Origin: Scytolyngbya sp. HA4215-MV1
GTDB lineage: Bacteria > Cyanobacteriota > Cyanobacteriia > Leptolyngbyales > Leptolyngbyaceae
NCBI GenBank assembly: GCA_019359045.1
Contig: JAHHIA010000004.1
Span: 372,001-436,000, forward strand
DNA: 64,000 nucleotides
Direction of reading: 5' to 3'
The notes under the pieces were generated by a model. It did no database searches. It saw only the letters and a program-made list of their open reading frames with translations, and was not told the DNA's origin. Each line of letters opens with the position of its first letter. Position 1 is the stretch's first letter. Shown here piece after piece: positions 25,340-33,546 of this stretch. A program made the translations under genes and the position numbers.

Positions 25340-26127
25340 TGAGCCACCTAAGCTTTTCCAGAGGGGCTGAGGCTGAGGGGATGGACAGTTTCTAATTGCT
25401 TGAATGACTCAGCAAACGCGATCGCATCTCCTCAATTAACTCTCGAATTAGAGCAAAATCAGCTCCCGCAACACCTTCAAACGGCTCAACCTTAGCATTG
25501 GTTAACTCCATTGCCTGCCAATCCACCCCTACCTAATTCGGGTTTTGTTGTAGACATGTTATTGGTATTTTTGAAAGCTTTGCTGAGCAAAGCTTTCAAA
25601 AATACCAATAACACCTTTGAAGCACTACCAAAGATCTACACCCCTTAAGTCAGCCTAGCTTAAATGATTGCGAATCAAGATGGCTCGACTGAAATTTGAA
25701 TTTTGTAGAGCAAATCACGATCTTTAAATTACCAATCAACTATTTTACAGCCGAATTTTATTAAGAATTGTAGTGTGTGCAAAGTGGGTTCAAAAGCAAG
25801 GGCATTCTGAATTTAGCAAGGGCATTCTCCAAACAAAGCGACGATTTGCAGCAATCTGATCAGAATAGTTGGGAAAATTTGCTTTAGGAAAATTTTCCAA
25901 TAGTTTTCTCATGATACAGCTCACTTATTTTCGGCGTTACTGATTCTGGGTATGAATTTGGAGTTGTATGAATTGAAATTTTGTTCCAATTCATACTGTG
26001 ATTTAGCACTACCCATTTTCGGACTTTTTAAGGTGTTGCATCACCTCTCACCTAATTTTGGAGAAGCTTGAGCGCTTTTCTGTTGATGCCTTGGGTGAGG
26101 CACATCTGCAAACTAAAGGAACCTTCT
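25340..26127. other. Intergenic region with a perfect 27-bp inverted repeat and a stem-loop repeat
   Basis: A 790-bp AT-rich gap. It holds the 55-nt inverted repeat at 25558-25612 and a second copy of the GGCGTT...GTTCCAA stem-loop repeat (25932-26000, stem GTATGAATTG at 25966-25975 paired with 25987-25996). AAAGGA at about 26115 is the ribosome binding site of the next gene. No coding region is seen. Confidence 0.6.
25558..25612. repeat. Perfect 27-bp inverted repeat with a 1-nt centre
   Basis: GTTATTGGTATTTTTGAAAG followed by CTTTGCT, a single G, then the exact complement ending AATACCAATAAC. A diverged relative is at about 53447-53492, sharing ATTTTTGAAAGCTTTG. Confidence 0.85.
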
Positions 26128-26853
26128 ATGAACGACTTTACCCCTGTTACTGTCAGCAGACATTCCTCTTTGGAAGAACGCCAGTTTGCATTGACACAGA
26201 TCTATCGTCAGGTTTTAGAACGACAACCTTACGAATCAGAACGCCGAACAATTGCATCATTGGAAAAAGATTTTCTCAAGGACAAAATTGGCGTCAGGCG
26301 CTTTTTGAAGCTTTTTGGCTGCTCAGATATTTATCTAAATGCGTTTTATTACAGCGTCTCGAATGTCAAGTTCATGGATGTGTGCTTTAAACATTTCCTA
26401 GGGCAGGCTATTGCGGATCATCGTGAAATGCATTTCTACAACGATATCCTGATCAAACAGGGCGTTCATGGTTTGATTACTGCCATTTTGGACTCTGAAG
26501 AATATCGCAAACATTTTGGGTGCTTCACAGTTCCTCATCCAATCCAACAACGCTATTACCGATCGCCAGAAGCGTTTCTAGAATCTAAATGCTTGAATGA
26601 AGAGTTTTTCGGACAACGTGGACGGACAGTTCCAACAATTTATTGGCGGCAATTGGGATGGACTTGTGCGAATGGCGTTTGTCGCCATCCTGAGGTAGAA
26701 GAAATTCTAACTCCATTACCGGAAGTAACCAAAACTCTACCGGTAGATACGTTGCTGAGGATGCTCAAGACCAGTGATTCAGCGAAAGCCAAAGCACTGA
26801 TCGCGAGTCTGTCTCCCAGCCAAAGAGCGGAACTGCTGCTAGCAATGCATTAG
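26128..26853 (+). CDS. Unusual phycobilisome linker-domain protein with Cys pair and novel C-terminal tail
   Basis: A 241-residue protein from ATG 26128, AAAGGA 7 nt upstream. Residues 15-133 form one PBS linker domain (QIYRQVLERQPYESERR, KIGVRRFLKLFGCSDIYLNA, FKHFLG, LDSEEYRKHFGCFTVP). Its wording is closer to my memory of the repeat linker domains of the core-membrane linker ApcE than to CpcC or CpcG. Residues 140-195 form a second region (SPEAFLES, FGQRGRTVPTIYWRQLGW) with cysteines at 180 and 185. The last 40 residues are helical (DSAKAKALIASLSPSQRAEL). It lacks the chromophore domain of ApcE and the CpcD domain of rod linkers. It is monocistronic between two phycocyanin operons. Its role is unknown; it may attach specific rods or cores. 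Confidence 0.85.
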   Translation: MNDFTPVTVSRHSSLEERQFALTQIYRQVLERQPYESERRTIASLEKDFLKDKIGVRRFLKLFGCSDIYLNAFYYSVSNVKFMDVCFKHFLGQAIADHREMHFYNDILIKQGVHGLITAILDSEEYRKHFGCFTVPHPIQQRYYRSPEAFLESKCLNEEFFGQRGRTVPTIYWRQLGWTCANGVCRHPEVEEILTPLPEVTKTLPVDTLLRMLKTSDSAKAKALIASLSPSQRAELLLAMH

Positions 26854-27741
26854 AGTGCCATTCATCTCTACAATCCTTCAGACATCTAAAATCGATCGGG
26901 GTACGGCGTTGCTGTACCCCGATTGTTTTGAGCATCATGCCATAACGATGAAAATCAATATTTCTCAAGATATTTATGGTTTGCAAAGACGATTGTCAAA
27001 GCAGTGAAAAGATAAGTCTTTAAAGCATTCAGAAGTGATTTAAATCAGGACTGATCAGGCTTGGAAGAAAATGAACCACTGATTTATCTATCAGCGATTC
27101 GACGAATTGTTAAAGTTCAAAAAGACTATCGCCAATCTATGACCAATAGAGTGCCGATCGCGATTGGGCTTCTGGACTGTTTAGTTGTGATTTAGAACCT
27201 GATGATCAGAGTGTTTTAGGTATAAATATTTGTTTGAGGACGCGATTAGAATTCATTATCCCAAACGAACTTCTCAGATTCGTAATTTTTCTTCATTAAA
27301 ATGTTGTGGTATGAGTTGCTCAGATCGGTTCATGCAAAGCCTCGATCCGCGAGTGACAAAATGCTGGGAAGTTGTAACATACTTTTCGACAGGATTACCG
27401 ATTATTCGCCTGATCAAGCCAAGACAGGCACCCTGAGCCTAGAAACAAGTCGTTATAATTTGTAATAAATAACGATCCAACGATATAGTATAAACAAAGA
27501 TGTTGGAAAACAGATTGCCGTTTAGGTGCACTTGTTCGGTCATCTAAATGAGTTAGGTTCTTCGATTATTTAAGAAATGTAGATTTTCCTCAGTTTTCCT
27601 GCTGGGAGATCAGGAACCATTTCGTAGGTCTTGACTCGATGTTTTACTTGTTTCAGGCTATTTAAGTAGATTTCTGATCAAGTTGAGCCATCGGTAATGA
27701 CCTACCCCACACTCGACTAAACCCCTTAGGAGATTAAGTTT
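26854..27741 (+). promoter_or_regulatory. Upstream region of the second phycocyanin operon
   Basis: An 890-bp AT-rich non-coding region. I find no TTGCACA-N4-TTGCACA element here, unlike upstream of the first operon. AGGAG at 27729 is the ribosome binding site of cpcB. A palindromic GGGGTACGGCG...CCCCG segment (26897-26920), just after the linker gene, may be its terminator. A short frame at 27230-27436 is not convincing. Confidence 0.5.
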
Positions 27742-28260
27742 ATGTTCGACGCATTTGCAAAAGTGGTTTCTCAGGCTGATGCACGGGGTGATTATCTCAG
27801 CGCTGCCCAACTGGATGCCCTAAGTGCAATGGTTGCAGAAGGTAGCAAGCGGATGGATGTTGTGAACCGGATCACCAGCAGCGCTTCTGCGATCGTCGCC
27901 GACGCAGCACGTGCACTGTTTGCAGAACAGCCTGGGCTGATTGCTCCTGGTGGTAATGCTTACACTAGCCGTCGTATGGCTGCTTGCTTGCGCGATATGG
28001 AAATTATCCTGCGCTACATCACCTACGCCATCTACTCTGGTGATGCCAGCATTCTGGACGATCGTTGCCTCAACGGATTGAGAGAAACCTACCTGGCTTT
28101 GGGAACGCCCGGTGCTTCTGTTGCAGCAGGTGTGAAGAAAATGAAAGACGCAGCGATTGCGATTGCTAACGACCCCAATGGTGTCACCAAGGGTGATTGC
28201 TCCAGCCTGATGAGCGAAGTAGGCGGCTATTTTGATAAAGCCGCTGCCGCCGTTGCTTAA
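27742..28260 (+). CDS. cpcB: C-phycocyanin beta subunit, second copy
   Basis: A 172-residue subunit with bilin cysteines C82 ([14 protein letters not shown]) and C153 (TKGDCSSLM). Compared with the copy at 21306, differences cluster in the N-terminal third (for example [14 protein letters not shown]) and around residue 105-120, while chromophore pockets are conserved. AGGAG lies 9 nt before ATG 27742. It belongs to the B-A-E-F-G gene set and has no L-box upstream, suggesting constitutive expression. A MITE-like insertion separates it from cpcA. Confidence 0.96.
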   Translation: MFDAFAKVVSQADARGDYLSAAQLDALSAMVAEGSKRMDVVNRITSSASAIVADAARALFAEQPGLIAPGGNAYTSRRMAACLRDMEIILRYITYAIYSGDASILDDRCLNGLRETYLALGTPGASVAAGVKKMKDAAIAIANDPNGVTKGDCSSLMSEVGGYFDKAAAAVA

Positions 28261-28271
28261 GCCACCCTCTT

Positions 28272-28380
28272 CTAGTGGTCTGTCAAGACTGTTTTGAGGG
28301 GTTGAGAACCCGCAAAACATCTCAAAAATGGTTTTTGTAGATTTAAGTGACCCCTCAAATCTATCCTGACGGACTGCTAG
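28272..28380. mobile_element. MITE-like element between cpcB and cpcA
   Basis: A 109-bp element with about 31-bp imperfect terminal inverted repeats (24 of 31 match): CTAGTGGTCTGTCAAGACTG... at 28272-28302, and the complement of CTAGCAGTCCGTCAGGATAG... at 28350-28380. Both ends carry CTAG, compatible with a TA target-site duplication as made by IS630/Tc1-type transposases. It has no coding capacity. Confidence 0.75.
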
Positions 28381-28459
28381 CCCAGAATGGGCTTTCGATC
28401 AGGCTCGCAATGACCGTCTGTACATTTCACAAATCAAGATTATTTGGAGACCATTGACA

Positions 28460-28948
28460 ATGAAAACCCCTCTAACTGAAGCAGTTGCGACTGCGGATTC
28501 CCAAGGACGCTTCCTCAGCTCGACCGAAATCCAAGTTGCTTTTGGTCGGTTTCGCCAAGCGAGTGCAGGTCTTTCAGCCGCTAAAACGCTGAGCGAAAAG
28601 GCTTCCTCACTGGCTTCTGGTGCTGCCAATGCGGTTTATCAGAAATTTCCCTATACCACCAGCATGAGCGGTTCCAACTTTGCTTCTACTCAGACTGGCA
28701 AAGATAAGTGTGTACGTGACATCGGTTACTACCTTCGTATGGTGACCTACTGCCTCGTAGTAGGTGGCACGGGTCCTCTCGATGATTATCTGATCGGTGG
28801 TATTGCTGAAATCAACCGGACTTTTGATCTGTCTCCTAGCTGGTATATTGAAGCACTGAAGTACATCAAGGCAAACCATGGTCTGAGTGGAGATCCTGCG
28901 GTTGAAGCCAACTCTTACCTTGACTATGCAATCAACGCGCTGAGCTAG
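28460..28948 (+). CDS. cpcA: C-phycocyanin alpha subunit, second copy
   Basis: A 162-residue subunit with the single bilin cysteine at C84 ([19 protein letters not shown]). The start is ATG 28460 with GGAGA 9 nt upstream; an upstream in-frame TTG at 28454 is ignored. The C-terminus [18 protein letters not shown] is canonical. It is separated from cpcB by 199 nt rather than the 81 nt of the other operon because of the MITE-like insertion. The lyase genes cpcE and cpcF that load this cysteine follow downstream. Confidence 0.96.
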   Translation: MKTPLTEAVATADSQGRFLSSTEIQVAFGRFRQASAGLSAAKTLSEKASSLASGAANAVYQKFPYTTSMSGSNFASTQTGKDKCVRDIGYYLRMVTYCLVVGGTGPLDDYLIGGIAEINRTFDLSPSWYIEALKYIKANHGLSGDPAVEANSYLDYAINALS

Positions 28949-28985
28949 CTGTTGATCAGTCTGAGTTCGCCTTAGATTAAGTTTG

Positions 28986-29046
28986 CCTGGAAGGGTTGAC
29001 AATCACCGACAAACGTTGGTGGTTGTCTATCCTTCCAGGTGTTTTT
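28986..29046 (+). terminator. Terminator/attenuator after the second cpcA
   Basis: CCTGGAAGGGTTGACAATCA pairs with TGGTTGTCTATCCTTCCAGG in a long stem with minor mismatches, then TGTTTTT. Expression of cpcE/F downstream would need readthrough or an own promoter. Confidence 0.85.
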
Positions 29047-29216
29047 CCATTTAGAATGATTTGCAGGGCGGGTTCTTTCAGCTTCCCAGTTGGAAGTTAC
29101 CGTTATTGTCAGTTGAATGAAGGCGGGTTATAGGAATTCTGCGATCCTCAACAATTTGGCGACAGGGATTAAGTTAACCCCATGATCCGGTTTGACTAGC
29201 GATCGAAAATTGCACG

Positions 29217-30044
29217 ATGAGTAATGAATTGGATAGCCAAAGTGATGGTTCATTAACGGTGGAACAGGCGATCGCCAATCTTCAGGGAGAAGATTTAGGG
29301 TTGCGTGTGTATGCGGCTTGGTGGCTGGGACGGTTTCGGGTAGATGCTCCGCAAGCGATCGATATTTTGATTGCAGCTTTGCAAGACGAAGACGATCGCA
29401 CCGAGGCGGGAGGATATCCACTGCGACGCAATGCCGCACGGGCACTAGGCAAGCTGGGAGATGTTCGAGCGGTGTCTGCGCTGGTGCAGGCATTAGCGTG
29501 TTCGGATTTTTATGTCCGGGAGGCTGCCGCCCAATCCCTGGAAATGTTGGGTGATCCTGCTTGTATTGCTCCTTTAATCACGTTGTTGCAGGATCAGGTG
29601 CCTGGAACATTGCCAGCTCCGGAACCACCCCATCTAACGCAACCGTTTGATGCCATCTTGGAAGCACTAGGAACGTTGGGGGCAACGAAGGAAGTGTCTG
29701 ATATTTTGCCTTTTTTGGATCACCCTGTTCCCCGGGTTCAGTATGCGGCAGCGCGGGCAATGTACCAACTTTCGCCCGATCCTCAAGTTGCGAGTCAGTA
29801 TGGCGATCGCTTGGTACGCGCCCTCGCCAATGAGGATTTGCAACTGCGGCGAACTGTGTTAGCAGATCTAGGGGCGATCGGCTATTTGCCCGCAGCAGAT
29901 GCGATCGCTCAAACCCGGGCAGAGAATAGCCTCAAGCTGATTTCACTCAAAGGGCTGTTGGAAAAACAAGTGCAGATCCACTCTGCATCCCAACTTTCCG
30001 AAGGAGCTATTAAAGTTATGACTTTAATGGATGAATTGTTGTAG
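29217..30044 (+). CDS. cpcE: Phycocyanin alpha-subunit phycocyanobilin lyase, CpcE subunit
   Basis: A 275-residue HEAT-repeat protein which, with CpcF, attaches phycocyanobilin to Cys84 of CpcA. The segment LGLRVYAAWWLGRFRVDAP near residue 27 is diagnostic of CpcE, followed by DEDDRTEAGGYPLRRNAARA and successive two-helix repeats (VREAAAQSLEMLGDP, VQYAAARAMYQL). Cytoplasmic. It lies 268 nt downstream of the second cpcA and 50 nt upstream of cpcF. No strong ribosome binding site precedes ATG 29217. Confidence 0.95.
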   Translation: MSNELDSQSDGSLTVEQAIANLQGEDLGLRVYAAWWLGRFRVDAPQAIDILIAALQDEDDRTEAGGYPLRRNAARALGKLGDVRAVSALVQALACSDFYVREAAAQSLEMLGDPACIAPLITLLQDQVPGTLPAPEPPHLTQPFDAILEALGTLGATKEVSDILPFLDHPVPRVQYAAARAMYQLSPDPQVASQYGDRLVRALANEDLQLRRTVLADLGAIGYLPAADAIAQTRAENSLKLISLKGLLEKQVQIHSASQLSEGAIKVMTLMDELL

Positions 30045-30094
30045 TAGAAAGATAGAGAATAGAGAAGGTAGAACTTATTAGCTCCCCATCGCTC

Positions 30095-30958
30095 ATGGCT
30101 GATTCCCTTTCTTCCCTGATTCAGGCTGTAGAAGCAGCAGATTCTTCCAGTCGCCTGCTAGAAGCGGTACAAAACCTGGCATCGGCTCATTTAGAGGGTG
30201 CGATTCCGACTTTAATTGCTGCTCTGAGTTACAACAATCCAGGAGCGGCTGTGGCAGCAGTTGATGGCTTGATTGCGCTGGGTGAACCCGCTGTTCCCCC
30301 CTTGCTAGAACAACTCGACTGTCATAACTACACAGCACGAGCCTGGGCAATCCGCGCTTTGGCAGGCATTGGCGATCCCAGAGGTTTGATCACGCTGCTA
30401 GGGGTTGCGACTGCCGACTTTGCTCTCAGTGTCCGACGGGCGGCTGCCAGAGGGTTGGGCATGATGAAGTGGCATTGGTTTCCCGAACAGCTGTTAGAAA
30501 TTGCTCAAGAAGAAGCTTTGGAAGCGTTGTTATTTGTAGCACGCCAAGATGAAGAATGGGTAGTACGCTATTCGGCAGTGGTGGGCTTACAGTCGCTGGC
30601 AAATGCAGTGAGGGCAACCCATCCAGAATGGCGATCGCAAATTCTGTCCCAATTGGAGCAGATGGCAACCAATGATAGCAGTTGGGCAGTGCGAGCGAGG
30701 GTTGAGCTGGCACAACAACGTCTGCAAACGGAGCTGGAGATACAGTCCACTACCGCTGAAAGTCCGCCTTCTCCCCTCTCTGCTACAGATTGGCAAATCA
30801 TTCTACAAAAACTGTATGAGCGAAAAGGAGCGGAGCGGCACGTCTTAGCAGAGGGCGATCCGCGTCGCTATCGAGAATTGGCAGTGGCGATCGCCCAACC
30901 CTGTGAAACAGCCTCTAACTTGTCAAGCACCAGCAACGTCCAATTTTCAGACGAGTAA
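30095..30958 (+). CDS. cpcF: Phycocyanin alpha-subunit phycocyanobilin lyase, CpcF subunit
   Basis: A 287-residue HEAT-repeat partner of CpcE. Repeats are visible as NPGAAVAAVDGLIALGEPAV, YTARAWAIRALAGIGDPRGL, VRRAAARGLGMMKWHWFP and DEEWVVRYSAVVGLQSLA. The protein is longer than the roughly 200-215 residues I expect for CpcF. The extra part is a C-terminal extension (about 215-287) with SPPSPLSATDWQIILQKLYE and a Ser/Thr-rich end. It forms a pair with cpcE immediately upstream; cpcG follows 486 nt later. Confidence 0.92.
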   Translation: MADSLSSLIQAVEAADSSSRLLEAVQNLASAHLEGAIPTLIAALSYNNPGAAVAAVDGLIALGEPAVPPLLEQLDCHNYTARAWAIRALAGIGDPRGLITLLGVATADFALSVRRAAARGLGMMKWHWFPEQLLEIAQEEALEALLFVARQDEEWVVRYSAVVGLQSLANAVRATHPEWRSQILSQLEQMATNDSSWAVRARVELAQQRLQTELEIQSTTAESPPSPLSATDWQIILQKLYERKGAERHVLAEGDPRRYRELAVAIAQPCETASNLSSTSNVQFSDE

Positions 30959-31444
30959 GCCACAGTCATAGGGGTGTCAGTCTTGGCTTATACCCGTGGA
31001 ACCTACACTAAGATGACGGATTCAACTACATCGCAATTAAGGTTATGTATATGGACAAAGCCTTGGGTTGTAACTTGGCAGGTCGTGGCTGCTAAAAACT
31101 TCCGAATCCGTTCAAATGCGACCCAGTCAGCAACAGCAGTAGGTTAAAAGACAATATTAGATCCGAGCATCTACGGAAGTAGAAAGAAAAATTGCTCATT
31201 GTAAAGAACTGCTCATTAAGGGGCACAATTCCCAATCAGTTGCCACCACCCCGAAGCAAATCCCGACTAAGAAAGTGTGCTTTTGCCTAGAAAAAATCCT
31301 TTATTACCAAGGGTTACAGTCTCATTGCCCCATGGGATTAAGTTATGTAATTTTTATCAGACTACATCGAATAATGCATCTGCTTCTCCCCTATAATCAT
31401 GAGGAATTTGTAAGATTTCATAAGGAAAGGGAGATTTTGTAGGC
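30959..31444. promoter_or_regulatory. Spacer upstream of cpcG
   Basis: A 486-bp gap without a gene. The 3' end supplies a strong purine-rich ribosome binding site (AAGGAAAGGGAG) for the cpcG GTG. The length suggests an independent cpcG promoter. No L-box is seen. Confidence 0.5.
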
Positions 31445-32194
31445 GTGGCAATTCCTCTTTTAGAATATTCCCCCATTACTCAGAATCAAAGAGTCACAAG
31501 TTATGAAGTTCCTGGCGATGAGCAACCTAGAGTTTACTCTACAGATGATTTGCTCTCTTCCAGTGACATGGATACTTTGATTTCAGTCGCTTATCGTCAG
31601 ATTTTCTTTCATGCTTTTGCCTGCGATCGCGAGCGTTTTCTAGAGTCCCAGCTCCGCAGTAGTCAAATCACTGTGCGCGACTTTATCCGCGGCTTGTTGC
31701 TTTCTAATACCTACAAGCGCAGTTTCTACGACCTCAATAGCAACTACCGCTTTGTTGAGCAAACTGTACAGCGTGTGTTAGGACGAGACATCTACAACGA
31801 GCGTGAAAAAATCGCTTGGTCGATTGTAGTTGCAACTAAAGGCATTGTAGGCTTTGTTGACCAATTGCTCAATTCTGAAGAATATCTCTCTGCGTTTGGG
31901 TTTGATACGGTTCCTTATCAGCGTCGTCGGGTTCTGCCCGGTCGTCCTGAAGGGGAGCTACCGTTTAACATCAAGTCTCCTCGCTACGATGAATACTATC
32001 GCGGCAAGTTTGGCTTCCCACAATTTATTTGGCAGTCAGCGGTTCGCACCTATTCTTCTGACCCAAGTAAGGAAGCAGGTAACCCTGCTCAGTTCCTGGA
32101 TATGGCGCGGAGCATCAACCCACGGGTAAATCAACCCCAGAGGCTTTCGGCGCTCAATGTTGATATTGAGAAGTCAGTCCCTCGTCGTCGTTAG
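31445..32194 (+). CDS. cpcG: Phycobilisome rod-core linker
   Basis: A 249-residue linker from GTG 31445. The N-terminus [20 protein letters not shown] is the unmistakable CpcG start. The linker domain follows at about 35-165 ([61 protein letters not shown]). The C-terminal tail is basic ([11 protein letters not shown]) and lacks the hydrophobic helix of membrane-anchored CpcL forms, so this version should attach phycocyanin rods to the allophycocyanin core. A 19-bp perfect hairpin follows the stop. Confidence 0.96.
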   Translation: MAIPLLEYSPITQNQRVTSYEVPGDEQPRVYSTDDLLSSSDMDTLISVAYRQIFFHAFACDRERFLESQLRSSQITVRDFIRGLLLSNTYKRSFYDLNSNYRFVEQTVQRVLGRDIYNEREKIAWSIVVATKGIVGFVDQLLNSEEYLSAFGFDTVPYQRRRVLPGRPEGELPFNIKSPRYDEYYRGKFGFPQFIWQSAVRTYSSDPSKEAGNPAQFLDMARSINPRVNQPQRLSALNVDIEKSVPRRR

Positions 32195-32216
32195 TCTGTG
32201 AATTTGAAAAATTTAA

Positions 32217-32260
32217 AAGAGCGTGCATCCTATTTTGATCGAAATAGGATGCACGCTCTT
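32217..32260 (+). terminator. 19-bp perfect hairpin after cpcG
   Basis: AAGAGCGTGCATCCTATTT, a six-base loop TGATCG, then its exact complement AAATAGGATGCACGCTCTT. The stem is very stable with a short A-run before it, serving both cpcG and possibly the convergent purU. Confidence 0.8.
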
Positions 32261-32359
32261 ATCATAGATACCCTATCGGCTATTGGTAAATACCGCTTTT
32301 CAGACTTTTGCTTATCATCCCTATCAAACAGACTGCCAAGCCAGGGATCGGTATTTTTT

Positions 32360-33214
32360 CTACTCAAATACCACGGTGCGGTTGCCATAAACCAATACTC
32401 GGTTTTGCAAATGTAGCCGCACCGCTCTTGCCAACACCATCCGCTCCAGATCCTTGCCCTTACGAATCAGATCTGCTACACCATCGCGGTGGCTTACCCG
32501 CACCACATCTTGTTCAATAATCGGTCCCTCATCGAGATCGGCAGTGACATAATGTGCCGTTGCTCCAATAATTTTGACTCCGCGTTGGTATGCCCGTTGA
32601 TAGGGATTTGCACCGGGAAACGCGGGGAGAAATGAGTGGTGAATATTGATAATTTGGTTGAATTGTTCAACAAATTCCGCACTCAGGACTTGCATATATT
32701 TTGCTAGAACTACTAAATCAATTTGATAGTGCTTCAGCAGAGTTAATTGCTTTTCTTCTTGTTCTAGTTTTGTATCTTTGCTGATGGGAATATGGTGATA
32801 ATCAATGTTGAATTGATTGGCAATCTCGTGTAAATCAGGATGATTACTCATAATCAGCGGAATTTCTGCATGAAATTCTCCAGCTCTCTGTCGCCAAATC
32901 AGATCGAACAGGCAATGGTCTTGACGACTCACCCAAACTGCAATGCGAGGGATGGTGTCAGAAAAGTGGAGTTGCCAGTTTGCTTGGAGGGGTTGGGCGA
33001 TCGCATTAAACGCTGGACCAATTAGATCTTTGGGTAAATTAAACCCTTCTAATTGCCACTCAATGCGAGTCAGAAACAATCCTGCTTCAAAATCAGTATG
33101 TTGATCGGCTTGAATAATATTGCCGCCGTTGGCATAGATAAAGCTAGCAATTTTGGCGACCAGTCCCCGTTGGTCTGGACAGGAAACAAGCAGTGTTGCG
33201 GTTGGACGGGTCAT
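32360..33214 (-). CDS. purU: Formyltetrahydrofolate deformylase
   Basis: A 284-residue enzyme that hydrolyses 10-formyl-tetrahydrofolate to formate and tetrahydrofolate, balancing one-carbon pools for purine and glycine metabolism. An N-terminal ACT domain covers 1-85 (TLLVSCPDQRGLVAKIASFI). The formyltransferase-fold domain has the catalytic INIHHSFLPAFPGANPYQRA and the later IGATAHYVTADLDEGPIIEQ. The start at ATG 33214 drops a 15-residue non-homologous extension. It is convergent with cpcG and divergent from chlH. Confidence 0.95.
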   Translation of the reverse strand: MTRPTATLLVSCPDQRGLVAKIASFIYANGGNIIQADQHTDFEAGLFLTRIEWQLEGFNLPKDLIGPAFNAIAQPLQANWQLHFSDTIPRIAVWVSRQDHCLFDLIWRQRAGEFHAEIPLIMSNHPDLHEIANQFNIDYHHIPISKDTKLEQEEKQLTLLKHYQIDLVVLAKYMQVLSAEFVEQFNQIINIHHSFLPAFPGANPYQRAYQRGVKIIGATAHYVTADLDEGPIIEQDVVRVSHRDGVADLIRKGKDLERMVLARAVRLHLQNRVLVYGNRTVVFE

Positions 33215-33546
33215 TGCAGATAGATGAGAAAACGAGCAGGTGAAATCCGCCTTGATCATAAAAGGATTTGGACCGTTCCAATCGTTCTTCCAGATATGAT
33301 CCTAAAGGTTGCGGAGATAGACGATCGCGATCGTCGCACAATTGATTTGCATAGAAAAATAAATCACTCCCTGAAGTAGACACTCGCCTTTTTGTTAAAC
33401 ATTGTTAATAAATCTATCGTTCTTTTTATCAAATTGTGTCGGATAACTCCCCAAACCCTCATTTGGTAAGCATTTTCTGATAAAAAGACACATGTACAAG
33501 TTTGTAGCCAACTGCTTTTCAGCGCAACGCAAGGAGCCTCTAACGC

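Noticed and set aside
27230-27436. 68-residue frame upstream of the second cpcB
   Set aside because: No ribosome binding site, no domain, and it lies in an AT-rich leader.
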